NCBI GenBank assembly: GCA_003693705.1
Contig: RBZT01000721.1
Location: 62,001 to 126,000 of the forward strand
Direction: 5' to 3'
DNA length: 64,000 bases
DNA from: Polymyxa betae
Lineage: Eukaryota > Endomyxa > Phytomyxea > Plasmodiophorida > Plasmodiophoridae
The translations under genes and the position numbers were made by a program. Under the pieces are notes generated by a model, which was given only the letters and a program-made list of their open reading frames with translations, was not told where the DNA came from and ran no database searches. The first letter of the stretch is position 1; the number at the start of each line of letters is the position of its first letter. This document shows, piece after piece, positions 31,344 to 43,657 of this stretch.

Positions 31344-31796
31344 TTAGTCCCCGTCCCTGCGCTTCCATCTATCCCTATCTATTGGTCGCTCGGTTCTTGA
31401 CATCCAGACGATGACATACGCCCGACAGCTTTCTATCGAGGTCAGAGATAGCAGCTGATCTGAAACTGGCTTCAGCTGAGTCAACGGCTTTTGACAATAT
31501 TGTGCCAGCATCCAGAACTTAGCAGCAAGGCCTACATTGCCTGTAGGCTGGAACCACCCTTCTTCTATTAGTAGACGCCCCAAAGTTATCAGTCTGGAAC
31601 GAATACTTTCTTGATCCGGTGCAGATAGGACCCATAGCACGAAGAATCCAACGTCCTCATCTATCACTCCACCGAAGCGTGATGGTCTAGATTCGAGAAC
31701 CTGTTCAGGTTCTAGAGCAGCAAAGGTCAGAGGCTTCAGAGCTTGGATCAAAACGGAAAACAGTGAGATCCATTGCTGGATGCGGTCTTCCATCAT
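31344..31796 (-). CDS. Unrecognised single-exon ORF
   Basis: An open frame of about 150 codons from ATG 31796 (preceded in frame by further open sequence to 31853). The predicted protein is mostly helical: MEDRIQQWISLFSVLIQALK, DEDVGFFVLWVLSAPDQESI, RLITLGRLLIEEGWFQPTG and FWMLAQYCQKPLTQLKPVSD, ending basic (DRWKRRDGD). No domain, signal or repeat was recognised. It lies in the gene-poor region containing the Helitron piece, so it may be element-derived or a lineage-specific gene. Confidence 0.4.
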   Translation of the reverse strand: MMEDRIQQWISLFSVLIQALKPLTFAALEPEQVLESRPSRFGGVIDEDVGFFVLWVLSAPDQESIRSRLITLGRLLIEEGWFQPTGNVGLAAKFWMLAQYCQKPLTQLKPVSDQLLSLTSIESCRAYVIVWMSRTERPIDRDRWKRRDGD

Positions 31797-32918
31797 GAGA
31801 ACGAATTTCCGCCTGGTGAGAAATGATCCGAGAAGCGCAAAGTCTCGTTGCACTGATTTATTTGCAGGTCACCCCGAAGACGAATGTACCTGATCGAGCG
31901 GCGGTATATATTATATACCGCCAAAAAGCCTGATTTTTAGACAATCATAACGACTAATCTAATAAATTGATGACACTGAAATTTTGCACCAATATTTTTT
32001 ATGAGATATTTTAGCCATGGCCAATTTACCTGGCATTCATTGCTAAGGTGCCTCTAATTACTAAAGTGCGTTGGCTGATTCTGACGTAATTGCTGACCTG
32101 GACTCTTTTTTCATTGATGACTTGGCTGGGGATGAATAGGTTGATCGGGGTATGCTTCTGAGACCAAAATGGACCTTCATGAAATTTTCTCTATCCAGCG
32201 GCGCCGCGTACAAATGTGCGTGGGTAAATTGAGCTAAAATGGTCATTATCAACAGAGTTTCTAATAGCAACCCTAAACATTTTTTGTGCGACTTTTGGTA
32301 TACCTCGATAGGAAATTTCCTGTTCTTCATTCTGTTGTTAGAAAATTTCTCCGTAAACCCAATATTTTTCGAATTACGCTCAAAAATTCGTTGTGGTATA
32401 GAGTAAATATACCAGCACGGAGTCCGATCAGGGTTAACATAGAGGAAAATGACTTGCGTATTCTATTAGGAGAGGCTTTGAGCAATGATTTAGGAACGCA
32501 AGTCCAGGCGATCATGTACGATTAGAAGTTTTCCTGTCATTTCTATGTACAGAGAATTGTTGTTAATCAAGCAATTCATCAAAAATGCAACATTGGATAA
32601 GTGTTTGCTTCCATTGCGGTTGACATTCTGAATTGGTTCTCTGCGCGTTGGGATACTGGTCAAGATCTAGGCATCACGAAGTTATCAATGCAATGTATTA
32701 GGGAGGCGGTGCCTGATTGTTTAACTTATTGGAATTACTATAAAATGGTTTCTTAGATATCACCAAACATAAAAACATCTGAAATTTGGTTACGTTTGAA
32801 ACTAGGCGAAAATAATCGAAAAGTTTTCCGTGTTTATTTCAGACCCCATAGAACGGTATCCGACACATCGAGAGAAACAGGTTGGTGGCATTTCTCGTCG
32901 TTGATACAAGCTATCAAT
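31797..32918. other. Gene-poor region, no supportable gene
   Basis: About 1.1 kb. Two overlapping opposite frames at 32061-32330 (minus, with a hydrophobic stretch LLLETLLIMTILAQFTHAHL) and 32286-32525 (plus) could each be chance. A small stem (GCGGTATATATTATATACCGCC) lies near 31900. No family similarity was seen. Confidence 0.35.
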
Positions 32919-33687
<769 letters not shown>

Positions 33688-33740
33688 ATCGAGTTTTGTC
33701 GTATGGCTTTAATACAAAACCTTGTGAGCAGGCTTTATTT

Positions 33741-34293
33741 CTAATCGGAACTGTCCTGGGCGCTGGCTGGCGTACGCCTTCTTCTCATCCTTCTTGCTGA
33801 ATCTGGAACATTACTGACCGGCTGCAGAGCAGCTTCTTGTAATCGGGTCGCTCGCTTGCTAAATCGAGCTGCGGCCGGCGTCGAGCTTAGCGCTTGTTTC
33901 TTACTTGCAGGCGATGATCCTGATTTCGCATCCGCATGTCTAAAAAGAACAGTTAAAAATCAGTTCAAAAGAAAGAAAAAAGACGAACCGCTTTAGGGCG
34001 GATCGTTCGAGCTCCTTCTCGCGACGAATCTTTAAAGAGCGGACGAGCATGTGAGTGGCGTCGGTCTCGACGAGAACCGGCGGTTCGTCGCTGATCTGGA
34101 TCTGTTTAGGACAATGGTTGATGAGGAGGACGGCGGGTCCATGGACGCCGCCTGATAGCAGCAGACCAGATGATGGCAGATCGCTGAGCATGGACCGTGA
34201 CATGATGTGATAGAGAGAGAGGGAATGATCTGACCCGAAGGTCTTGCCGACTTCACTTCCTCGGCAAACTACAAATGTCGCCGCACACAGCAT
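33741..34293 (-). CDS. DDA1-like small protein (tentative)
   Basis: Two exons on the minus strand joined through an intron of about 50 nt that follows LERSALKR. The core HGPAVLLINHCPKQIQISDE, VLVETDATHMLVRSLKIRRE resembles the DDA1 core (PSVYLPT..YPSEQIIVTEK, NILLRYL), a small subunit of DDB1-CUL4 ubiquitin ligases. The C-terminus is basic and Ser/Ala-rich (STPAAARFSKRATR; RRMRRRRTPASAQDSSD), consistent with a disordered nuclear tail. The match is partial, so the name is a suggestion. An internal Met at 34203 (MSRSMLSDLPSSG) would give a length nearer DDA1. It converges with the phosphatase gene, stops 53 bp apart. Confidence 0.45.
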
Positions 34294-34423
34294 TAGGCGA
34301 ATTCGGATCTAAAGCAGGCAAGATATCTTGTGTCGTTTAAATCCGATTAATAATCGATATTGAAACAGTAAGCGGTTTTTAGGTTCGCAAGTAAAGCAAA
34401 GGATGGTTCGGGCTGGCGAATTG

Positions 34424-34646
34424 CTAACGTGTTGATAATTCGCTGATGTTGAGGCTTTCAATATAATCGATGGTTGCTGTTTGCCAAACCATGTCAAGGA
34501 CTCTATTTCAGCCGAAAATAAAAACGCGTCAGAGCATTCCGGTTTTCTGGTGCGCGGGCATCAAGCCAGATCAACAGCGATCTGTCTCCACGAAGTTTTT
34601 TGGATTTAATCACAGCCTGAAAGTCGGCGAAAACTGAGGACGGCAT
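34424..34646 (-). CDS. Possible C-terminal exons of an unrecognised gene
   Basis: Minus strand, from an ATG at 34646: MPSSVFADFQAVIKSKKLRG, then DRSLLIWLDARAPENRNALT, followed after a gap by DMVWQTATIDYIESLNISEL ending at 34424. The pieces look like ordinary soluble protein rather than noise, but I could not join them confidently or find the N-terminus. An open minus frame at 34653-34994 could be upstream exon material. Family not recognised. Confidence 0.25.
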
Positions 34647-35635
34647 TCCTCCTCATTCTGCAGAGATGATGAAGAGTTGGGCCGCTTTTTGAAGGCAAAT
34701 CGCTGCTCCTCTTGACCACTTCGTCGAGCAAACCCTATCAAAATGGGATTGCAGAAAAATATGAAGACTGGGTAAGCAATCAGCATGGAGCAGCGCTTGT
34801 CGAATAAACGCTTGTATTGATACCTTGATGAGCACAGCGCGCGCTGTCATTCTTTCGCTTTCTGAAGACCCCAATTCATCAAACAATATGTTTGATAATA
34901 AAAAGCACTGACAGATTCTAAGTGACCTGAATTGCAATGATAACGTACACAGAAGCCGTTGCGCACCTCGTTTCGTTTTGCAATACAATGACAATTAGCA
35001 TTGTCTTTTCCGGAAACTATCAAGCAAGATTGCTAACGAATCTGCAGACTGCTAAGCGAATTGCACTTTTGAACAGGGAATATCATTAGAGCTTGCAAAA
35101 ACTGTTTGGTCGAACATAGATCATCTCCGAGACTGTCCTGAGGGATCTTCTCTCCAGTTTCTGTTGGGATCCAGCCGCTCAGAAAGCAAGCTGTATGGAC
35201 CGGCAGCTTCTCATCGTCACAACAATTGGCGCTCTCTCTTTACAGAAATTTCTAAATAGATATGTCTACTAAATATCTATACTCATTGAAATGTTTCAAG
35301 AGCGAAGGTGTAAAATTTCTCAGAAGTTAAGGAATTATTGGCTGCAAAAATCTTGCCTTTACCAAAACTGCACGGTTAGAATACGGCCAAGGAATCCAAA
35401 AGACTTTACGAACAATCAATTTGAATTCACTTATACACTTATTAGAATGGGTATAAAAACAGCAAGGGATTTCTTCATCATGTCTGAAAATGGAAACAGC
35501 AAGAGGTGATTCAGTATTGACAAGACAGAGGATAAACCAAAAGGCGAGACAGTCAAGCTTTCTATCTCAGTTGGATTTTCAAAATTGTTTTGTAATTCCG
35601 CACCAAAGCGCATCGCACCTATCAGTCTTTCCAGC
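34647..35635. other. Intergenic region upstream of mS33
   Basis: About 1 kb. Short open frames on both strands show no domain. It presumably contains the mS33 promoter and perhaps 5' exons of the uncertain minus-strand gene ending at 34424. Confidence 0.35.
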
Positions 35636-35959
35636 ATGTCAACGACGCTGGCAAAGGGCGCTCTGCTCAGCATTGACGCCCTGCGTCGCAATCTCGTCAA
35701 CGAGGCTCGTAAAAAGATCTTCGGCACTGTGATTTCGGTGGACAATACACGTACCGGGCGCAAGCAGCTTCGTGCTGCTTTGAAAGGTCCTGGAGCTGCA
35801 GGCCACTACCCATTTCTGTACCATCATGGGTTCGACAAGCTCTACGAAGATGAAGCCGCGTTACGCCGACTGACGAAACTGGAAGCATTACGAAAACGAG
35901 GCAAAGGTCCACCCAAGAAAGGCCAAGGACGACGGTCGTCGAAGTCGAAGAAGAAATAG
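35636..35959 (+). CDS. MRPS33: Mitochondrial small-subunit ribosomal protein mS33
   Basis: Component of the mitoribosome small subunit, MRP-S33/Rsm27 family. A single exon of 107 residues. Conserved pieces are NEARKKIFGTVISVDNTRTG, KQLRAALKGPGAAGHYP and the spacing to FDKLYEDEAALRRL. The C-terminus is a long basic tail (KRGKGPPKKGQGRRSSKSKK) as in animal mS33. The start ATG (35636) follows a pyrimidine-rich leader. The first 25 residues may form the import signal and first helix. Confidence 0.85.
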   Translation: MSTTLAKGALLSIDALRRNLVNEARKKIFGTVISVDNTRTGRKQLRAALKGPGAAGHYPFLYHHGFDKLYEDEAALRRLTKLEALRKRGKGPPKKGQGRRSSKSKKK

Positions 35960-36189
35960 TCGTATGAATAGCACTCTCATTGTCGAACAACCAGTGTATG
36001 TTTGTCCCTGCTTCAGTATCTCGCTCTCTCTACTTCCTATGTAGCATGTTGGGTCTGTCCTCTTAGACTGTCTAATGGGCCGTCATCAGTCGATTTTCGT
36101 TACACAATAAGGGGTGAACACTGCAGCAAAGTCATGAGGGTGTTTTCTTTGTATAATCACAAAGTTTTTTGTCCTCTGTTCGAGGAGCA

Positions 36190-39100
36190 ATGGATAGGCT
36201 ACTAGCTACACCCATGACGATCAGCGTCCAGGAGAGCCTTTACCAGGTTCCTGTAAATGAATCTCCCATCTCACATGGTAGGACTCCGATACCTCTGCGT
36301 CCGGTTGGGAGGCCTCAGGCTAGATTTGCAACGCCTGCCCCTTTTGCCCCAGCTGCTTGGACTGCTTCAAACAGCGGCAGCCTTGGTAAAAGGCGTCGAG
36401 CAACACCTGCACTGAACGGCTCTGCTTTGAGACTAAAGAAGCCTGTAATCGCTCAACAAGCGCCACGAAAGACGTTCAACACATCTACGCCAGCGCCGAG
36501 AAGCGCTTTTGCAGCTGCGCTAATCGAATCAAGAAACAAGCGGCAAGTAATGCTTTTACAATCTGAAATCTTAGCCCCAGTACCCTAATCATGTCGACTC
36601 AAAGGTTGGCATTGCGATCATGAATTTGAGATCCCCTGAACTTGATCTTTACACACTTGCCGATAACCCTACGTATTCCAGTACCCTAAGGCTCATGCAT
36701 CTGTATGATCCAGTTGAAGTAAGCAAGCTGGATTCTTCTGTCAAATCCCTTATTTCGTAGATTCTCATGTCGGACACTTCTGTTGGTTCGAATTTACATA
36801 CAATTTTGAGTACGGTCCTATTGCTTGGAGATGAGATAAACTAACTGACAATGTTTCAGACAAGGAACTTGAATTCTCGAGAATTACAGTGTGTGAGTAT
36901 CTTCGTTTAACATGTACGCTTCTGACTGTTCGAAGATCAAAGAAAATACTTCAGTGAAGATCAAGGGCAACTCGCCCTGGAACAAAAGGCCACCAAGGAT
37001 AGTTTAAAGCAACTAACTTTCGACCCGGCCTTGTAAATCGACTCGGCTACGTTCCTACAATTATTTAATGCCTGGTTGCAGATTCCTTTGCCTTGCTGCA
37101 AGCAACTGCTTGATGAAATGGGTAACGTTCGAGCAGTCAGAGAGGTTTGCTCCTAATTCCATCAAGGTTAACATTTGGAAGCCACTCTTTCCTGCTAAAT
37201 GCATTTCAGGTTACTCAAAAAACTTTGGACGGCCATATGGCCCTAAGTATGTCGGTCATCAAGAATCTCGAAATCCTCTATAATGCTGTTGACCCCAAAT
37301 CCAAAAAGGGTTCGCTTTTATCGACGATGAATCTGTGCAAGACCCCTCTGGGGGGTAAGATGATGATTCGTGCTAATTGTAGTCTAACTGAAATTAGAAC
37401 GACTTCTTCGTTCTAATTTAATGCAGCCACTAACCCGCATATCTGCTATTAACGACCGGCTGGACGCTGTGGAAGAACTTCTGCAAAATGAGGACATCTT
37501 TTTCAGCCTAATTGAAGCGCTGCCTCATTTCGCTTCTCTCGATTTAGTAAATAATGGGATTGGTATGATGCTCTTAAAGATTACTTCAAATCCTAACATT
37601 CTCAGCAATGGTGGCGAACGCTCCTAATGAGAAAACTGCCCAGCAATCCATCATCAATCTCGTCAGTGAATGTTGCAATCGTGAAAAAAGCCCACATTTA
37701 CTATGCTGTATAGCTTTTGCTCAAGCAGGTTCTCAAGAATATACCTACAATTACGAGTGTGTTACAGAATTGTAAATCTCAAATACTTGCGATGATGGTA
37801 AGTCGAATTCCTTCCAAGCCAAGCCACAGATGAAAGACACTTTTAGGTTCTTTCCCTATCAGATCCTCGATCTGAGTCAATGATTGACGAAATCCACGAA
37901 GTTTTATCTGAAGAATCGGCTATTACTGAAAAAATGCCCGCTCATGTACTCCATACAAAATTGGCATTCGCCGTTAAACCTGATTTGAATGGGCTTCTCG
38001 ATGTTGGGCGAGCAACGTATTGCGAGATTATCGAAGCCATTCATGCAGTGAGTTGCTGAAGTTATCATCTTTATCATTCATTCACCGCGTTGTAGGAAAT
38101 CCAATCTTATATCACTGATTTTGATATGCCCAACATAAGAAAACATTTCAACGCCACGAGAGGTTTGTGCGGCGATGGTTCAGTTGTTGTTTGTGATTTA
38201 GTTTAGGTTTTTTTCTATCACTTCCTCTAGCATCAGCTGCAAACCTGCCAGACATATTTATTCAAGTTACTCAACACGGAAAGCGAATCAATTTTTCTAC
38301 AGCAAACTTAATATCTTTAGACGATCGACGGAAGGAATCTCTATCTGATGTTCTGGTTTTGACAGGTACGATACTCGAAATATGACATTCCCGATCGCAA
38401 TGGATTTGTTGTTAGAAAGATGTCTGCAAGAACTATCATTGTCGATCAGGAAGAATGTAGATTGGCTTCTGACCGTAGCAGAAAATATTGCTTTGCTGGA
38501 TTTACTTCTCAATTTTGCAAATTTGGTCACTCAACAACAATCATACGTTCGACCGGTCATCACCCAGGATGGCCCTATTGCGATATCGAAAGGCAGGCAT
38601 CCAATTAAGGAAGCTATCAGTAAATTTCCTTTCATTCCGAATGACGTTTACTTAAACGAAACATCGCCCTTACAAATCGTGACGGGACCTAATGGCGCCG
38701 GAAGTTGGTACAATGCTCTGTTAACTCCAGGTATCTCAAGCGCTTTAGAATCGACATACCTTCGTCAAGTTGGATTGCTGTTGATAATTTGCCACATTGG
38801 ATCTTTTGTACCTGCTGCGTACGCCTCTGTTCCAATAATAGATCAGGTAGAATATCATATAAATTGGGCCAATTTGTAAATTTTCGAACAGATTTTCACC
38901 CGAATGACACATGGCGATAATCTTGAAGGAAACGTTTCTGGATTCTTGCTTGAAGCACAAGAAGCAGCGTTAGTAAAAGCAATGTTCTTGTGCAGTGGCA
39001 TTCTTATTCTCTTTTCATAGATTTATAGTTGGCAATACTTCCAGATCAAGTTTGGTGCTAATTGACGAATTCGGTAAGCATCATTCGAAAACCTGGGCTG

Positions 39101-39854
39101 TTTAACTAAACAGTTGTGTTTTAGGACGATCAACTTCAACTGTCGATGGAGTTGGCCTGGCATGGGCTTTGATTGAGGAGTTGGTAAATAGGAAGTCGTA
39201 CACTTTGTGTGCAACGCATTTCCACGAATTAACAGACATGGCTTCGCTATACCCACAGATCAAGAATATACAGTTAAAAGTGGCTCTTTTTCGGATCTGA
39301 TATCCAATGTATCTCTGAACTTGTGCAGGTATCCCATTCAAATCGTCGAATGAACTTCTGTTATTCGGTGGCTAATGGCTCTTGCAAAGAGGTATAAAGC
39401 TTTGGCGTTGATGTCGACCTTGGCATATGAACATTGCAACCAGGTATCGAAGCATTATGGTGTTCAGATAGCTGGTAGCAAGAGTTTGAGGCCATCATCG
39501 TTTTCCTGCTTTGACAACGCTCTTAGAAATGGCTCTGTTTCCTCCATCTACCATCAAATTTGCTCGAGCATTAAGCTCTCAGCTTCGGCGGCAATTCAAT
39601 ATCAATACTCCTGATTGTCCAAGAACTAGCTGCTTCTACGATGTCATCCAAAAACTGATTTCTCTACGTCATTCCAGTCTTCCAAGGGGGAACCTCGTAT
39701 TGTAAACTTGTCCTAAGTTGCAGGATGATTTTTGATAGTCCACAGATATCTACAGCAAATTCGGGAGGATATGTTGCATTTTGACGATGATTCTTCAGGC
39801 GAAATCTCAGAAGATGATGGCGACCATGCATCTGGTCAGCAAGAGGATAGCTGA
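36190..39854 (+). CDS. MSH4: Meiotic MutS homologue MSH4
   Basis: Partner of MSH5 in the MutS-gamma clamp that stabilises crossover intermediates in meiosis. The N-terminal exon is disordered (Pro/Ala/Arg-rich, FATPAPFAPAAWTASNSG) and splices into VGIAIMNLRSPELDLYTLAD, the MSH4-specific start of the MutS core. Then come LYDPVEILMSDTS, MQPLTRISAINDRLDAVEEL, SKGRHPIKEAISKFPFIPND, IVTGPNGAGKSTYLRQVGLL (Walker A), FLLEAQEAAFIVG, SSLVLIDEFGRSTSTVDGVG (Walker B) and ATHFHELTDMASLYPQIKN. It ends acidic (HFDDDSSGEISEDDGDHA). About 15 introns; the Walker A lysine codon is itself split by one. There is no N-terminal mismatch-recognition domain, as expected for MSH4. Confidence 0.9.
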
Positions 39855-40147
39855 TAACGCTAATGTTTATAATTCAGTATTGTGCAGCAAGCCTGATTTT
39901 GTAAATTCGCTAAAGAGCCATTTATCCTGAAAATCTCATCACTGAAATGTCTCGTTGTGACCGCTTTCATCAAAATGGCGCGCAGGGAGAAACATTGAGA
40001 ACCAACTTTCGATGAAGAGAACATCATAAGAAAATTAGGAAAAACATTAACTTTCTCCAATTCATTTTCAATTTCCATCTTAACCATCTCCTGTTCTCTC
40101 TCGGCTTTGCTTCTCGTATTTTTCGACTTCTTCCTCCATTTCTTCCA

Positions 40148-40506
40148 TTGCCTCATGTATATATTCGTGCATTTTTGTATCTGGCCTTGATTTGGTTGAA
40201 TATTATTTTCACCGCCTTGACGATCAGCGGAATGACGGCGTTGATGATCAGGACCTACGAGACGCGTCCGGGGAATGCATCGTTAGCCTCCATGAAGTGC
40301 TATGGTGTGAACAAAGTGAAAACAAGAGCGAAGGAATAAGCGAACAATTGGGTTCTATTTAGACTAATCCTGATTCCGTTTCAGTCGATGTTGAGACAGC
40401 AGGGAATGCGACTTCCTCAAAGAAGGCCCAATTCAGTTCAATCTGGAGCTAATGGCGAGGTTTACAACGTGACATCCAGTGATCGGTCTTGCCGAACGCT
40501 GGTCTG
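40148..40506 (+). CDS. Possible small membrane protein (uncertain start)
   Basis: A plus-strand frame with one strongly hydrophobic segment (FLYLALIWLNIIFTALTISG, continuing MTALMI) followed by RTYETRPGNASLASMKCYGV. A likely second exon after a TTTCAG acceptor at about 40383 reads MLRQQGMRLPQRRPNSVQSG and ends at 40506. No ATG begins the frame, so a first exon is missing from the model. The opposite strand here (40156-39860) encodes a charged helix (KAEREQEMVKMEIENELEK) that might instead be the real gene. No family recognised. The rest of 39855-40939 shows nothing further. Confidence 0.3.
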
Positions 40507-40939
40507 AAGCTCAAACCAGCTACTATCGATAATAGCGATCAGCGATGTGACTTACTATGTTCTGTTATATCGTAATACTATTACATCCCGATGGATAATT
40601 ACTGCTAATGCTGCTCTGTGTTGCTCTAATGTAATGTTAGCTTTCTATGGGGCATTTTTTCGTCGTCGCCCCTCTTGCTGTTGAACTCTAAATCCCTTTT
40701 CTCTTGACGGAATCCGAAATTCCATCCTCAACCCAAGCAGGTTCCTGGAGAACAATTAATCTATACGTGTTGCTTGCAATGTGTGAAATGTGAGACTGTC
40801 AGACAGTGAGGAAGGATTTGGCGCGCAATTCAATTGACGCTGCCACCCTTCCTAACTGATTATCATCATCGCGACTTCAGCTTTAGTCCCAAAACGGACA
40901 TCAAGGAAGAGAAGGGACGCGTGGTGATCTCACAAAGTC

Positions 40940-42064
40940 ATGCCGCGAATCGTCGCGTTCTCGCCAGCCACTGCTTTGACCAGGTCGTCGCAGTTCGACA
41001 ATCGCCAGGCTGAATTGCAGAGCCCGGAGCTGAAATCCTTACAGCTGAAATGGCTCTCATCACCTCGTACGAAAACGAATGCCTCCAATATCAAAGGCGC
41101 GCCTATTGAGCTAGATTTCGACCAATCTGATGACACCATCGGCGTCTTCCGTCTGATTGATTCGCAAGCGCCACCTGTATTTGATAGGCCGGATCAGCGC
41201 TGGACCGACGATATCCACGAGCTGCCTTTAGAATCTATTGCTGTTTATCTGTCCATGGCCGAACTTAGCTCCGTCATGCGAACATGTCGACGATGGCGCA
41301 GCGCCTTCTCCCACGACTCGGTCTGGAGAATGGTGTACGCCAGGACGTCCCATCCTCAGGTGATCTCTCGTCGATCTCACGCCCGAAGCTGGCGCTCTCT
41401 GTGTCTGAGCGGACCTCGGCTCTCCATTCCCGAGCTCCTCTCCCTACAACCAGAACATTGCTATTTCGATATGACGCCGCCATTGCCCTACCAATTCTCA
41501 CCGGCTTCAGCGAACGAAATTTTAGGTCATCCCCGTTCGCCGATCATCGCATGCTTGGAAATTCTTCCAGGGTTTTATTGGACGGTTCTTCAGACCGTTG
41601 TTGGATTTGTTCATACCGGGGTTGTGACAATGAACGGGTCGGTGGTTGTCGAGCGAGGTCTTGGTGTGGCCAGTCGGTATCTTGCGGCGTTATCGCCATC
41701 GGGATGGCGTTCCGTTAATCTGCGTTCGTTGACATTGTTGTTGGTCTCACTGCAAGCGATTCCGGCGGCGATCGCTGTCAGCGACGCCATCAGACATGAA
41801 GGATCGTTTCTGATGAAGGATCCATTTCGCCTGGTGTTACGATTCCGTCCCGATGCTCCATCCACTCATTATTTCTTCACACGTCCTGGACCCGCTCGTG
41901 CAAGGAACCTGGCCATGCTGCCCGATATTCTGGCTGAGGCTTTAGATCTGGACGAGAATGCATCGCCGGGAGATTCGGACTCATTTGCAACATTGGAGTT
42001 CTGCAAACGAACAAACGAGTTAATATGGACCGGAAGATATTCCCTTAACAAAGCGACCAGCTAA
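40940..42064 (+). CDS. F-box protein
   Basis: A single exon of 374 residues. Residues about 94-133 form an F-box (DDIHELPLESIAVYLSMAEL, SSVMRTCRRWRSAFSHDSVW), the SKP1-binding module of SCF ubiquitin ligases. The N-terminal 90 residues look disordered. The C-terminal 240 residues have no recognised repeat: hydrophobic strands and helices such as GFVHTGVVTMNGSVVVERGL, SLTLLLVSLQAIPAAIAVSD and DPFRLVLRFRPDAPS. No WD40, LRR or kelch pattern is seen, so the substrate-binding part is unassigned. The start is the first ATG; codon use is moderately GC-rich. Confidence 0.7.
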   Translation: MPRIVAFSPATALTRSSQFDNRQAELQSPELKSLQLKWLSSPRTKTNASNIKGAPIELDFDQSDDTIGVFRLIDSQAPPVFDRPDQRWTDDIHELPLESIAVYLSMAELSSVMRTCRRWRSAFSHDSVWRMVYARTSHPQVISRRSHARSWRSLCLSGPRLSIPELLSLQPEHCYFDMTPPLPYQFSPASANEILGHPRSPIIACLEILPGFYWTVLQTVVGFVHTGVVTMNGSVVVERGLGVASRYLAALSPSGWRSVNLRSLTLLLVSLQAIPAAIAVSDAIRHEGSFLMKDPFRLVLRFRPDAPSTHYFFTRPGPARARNLAMLPDILAEALDLDENASPGDSDSFATLEFCKRTNELIWTGRYSLNKATS

Positions 42065-42270
42065 TGATTGCTTCTATTTTTAATCATATCCTGTGGCAGC
42101 CTCAAAACTGCCATTTAAATTGCTATAAAGAATGCCTGAAAGATGTGCGACTATTTTGCTTCTGTTTATTCTCTGAATCAGAACAATGGCAACAAAAGTG
42201 GGATCTAATCGGCTAATCTCTTGTCACGAACTTCGGTGATTCTAGATCGGAAAGTTTCAAAAAGCCGTGG

Positions 42271-42662
42271 ATGGATTCGGGTCGTGAAGGCGGCGACGAC
42301 CTGGTCGAATATGTGCTATTAGAGATTCCATCGAAGCCGGATTATCTCTTCAATGAAGACATGATAACAATCTCAGTATGTTCTATTCAGGCTGGTGGGT
42401 TTCTAAAGGTTCTAAGCCGCCCTAGGATCTGCAGACATCCAGGCCCAAGATGACGGTCGGCAGGAAGCATCTAACCGGCGATTATCAGGACGTGATGGGA
42501 ACAGCATTGATATTCGAGAAGCATGAAGAGCGTGCCGAATCGGATTCGGCTCCTACCGTATTCGGGAGCTTACCTGAGCGTACTGCACCCAGAAAACAAT
42601 CACAAGGCCAGGTGACCGTCAGACACTTTACAACAACTACTAAAACCATCGTCTTTAAGTAA
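42271..42662 (+). CDS. TFIIIC small subunit (GTF3C6/tau55-like triple-barrel protein)
   Basis: Two exons (42271-42375, 42426-42662) give 113 residues. The core VEYVLLEIPSKPDYLF, then LQTSRPKMTVGRKHLTGDYQ / DVMGTALIFEKHEERAESDS, follows the TFIIIC triple-barrel pattern of human GTF3C6 (TERPILQVDSCVFAGEYED / TLGTCVIFEE). The family subunit helps TFIIIC bind RNA polymerase III promoters with the tau131/tau95 partners. The C-terminus (QGQVTVRHFTTTTKTIVFK) is short compared with animal GTF3C6, which has a long acidic tail. The intron is 50 nt, GT-AG. Confidence 0.72.
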
Positions 42663-42778
42663 TTGATTGGCCTAAAGAAGTTCCAATCATTTTTTTGGTT
42701 CTGAAAAGAAACTAAACTTTCTGCAAAATCCAATCACGATTTTCTGCAATTTTTGCGCTATCGCCTTCTCTATTTCAG

Positions 42779-43488
42779 ATGGAGATTTCGGAAGATTTTC
42801 GTCTCCGGCTGCGATCGACAGACGAGGCTTATCAGTCGTGCAGGAACACCTGGAGGTCTCTAGCAACGAATGCAGTTCGAATCGGCAGCGATTTTGTCAA
42901 TGCCATGCTCCGGATGGAGTCGGTGTATCGCAGCTCGAAAGACGACCTGACCAAGGAGAAGAATGAGGCCGACCTGGAGAAATCGTCCATCGAGATTGAG
43001 ACCGAGTATCGGACCTGTCTATCAGATTTCGTAAAATTCGTTTTGAAATTGTTTCTATAATCACTGATTTTGTTGTACAGAGACGTTGCTATACACAGTT
43101 CCGATCGGCTATCGATTCGTTTGAGAGATTTCGTCATGAATTGTATAATCACGATCCGACCTGCTTGGATCGTCTTCGGGCAGGTTCATCTACAGTTGAC
43201 GACATCTGTGAGCGTTTACGTGCTTTCATTTCATCAAAATCGCTCATTTCGTATTTAGTATCGGATCTGAGAAGCGTCCTGGCGATGTTCGCTCGCGAGC
43301 TGGTCGTGAAATCTGCATTCGCCAAGGTGATGTCGAGATCTCGCGGTGGCCGTTCAGATCGGCTCACTCGAGACCAATGGACCGCTCAGCTGAACTCGCT
43401 TCTACTCGAGCCATTCCTGCTGCAAGCCCGCTGTGATCGCCTATCTATTTTGTTAGATGTCATTAAAGAACCCAATCATTGCCGATGA
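42779..43488 (+). CDS. CINP-like protein (CDK2-interacting protein family)
   Basis: Two exons (42779-43030, 43081-43488) with a 50-nt intron give 219 residues, all helical. The C-terminal half SDLRSVLAMFARELVVKSAF, AKVMSRS, DQWTAQLNSLLLEPFLLQAR, LSILLDVI aligns with human CINP (VSHKLLEMYRKELLLKRTVA, KELAH, LSMWLHQPYVES, LESMLLE). The N-terminal coiled coil (CRNTWRSLATNAVRIGSDFV) also fits the WHNLILKWETLNDAGF region. CINP links cyclin-dependent kinase/ATR pathways and ribosome-assembly ATPase complexes. Alignment by eye only; moderate confidence. Confidence 0.5.
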
Positions 43489-43657
43489 ACTGGTTCGCCA
43501 CGCTTCTTGTTGTATTTTTAAATGTTTTTTTGTTTTTCTGGAAGGTGATGCAACTTTTATTGCACTTTTTGGTCTTTTTTCAAGGATGGTACTATAACAG
43601 GAAGGCTTACGAGGAGTCCGGCGTCGGATTCCGTCCCAATTATAACTCGTCGTGGTT

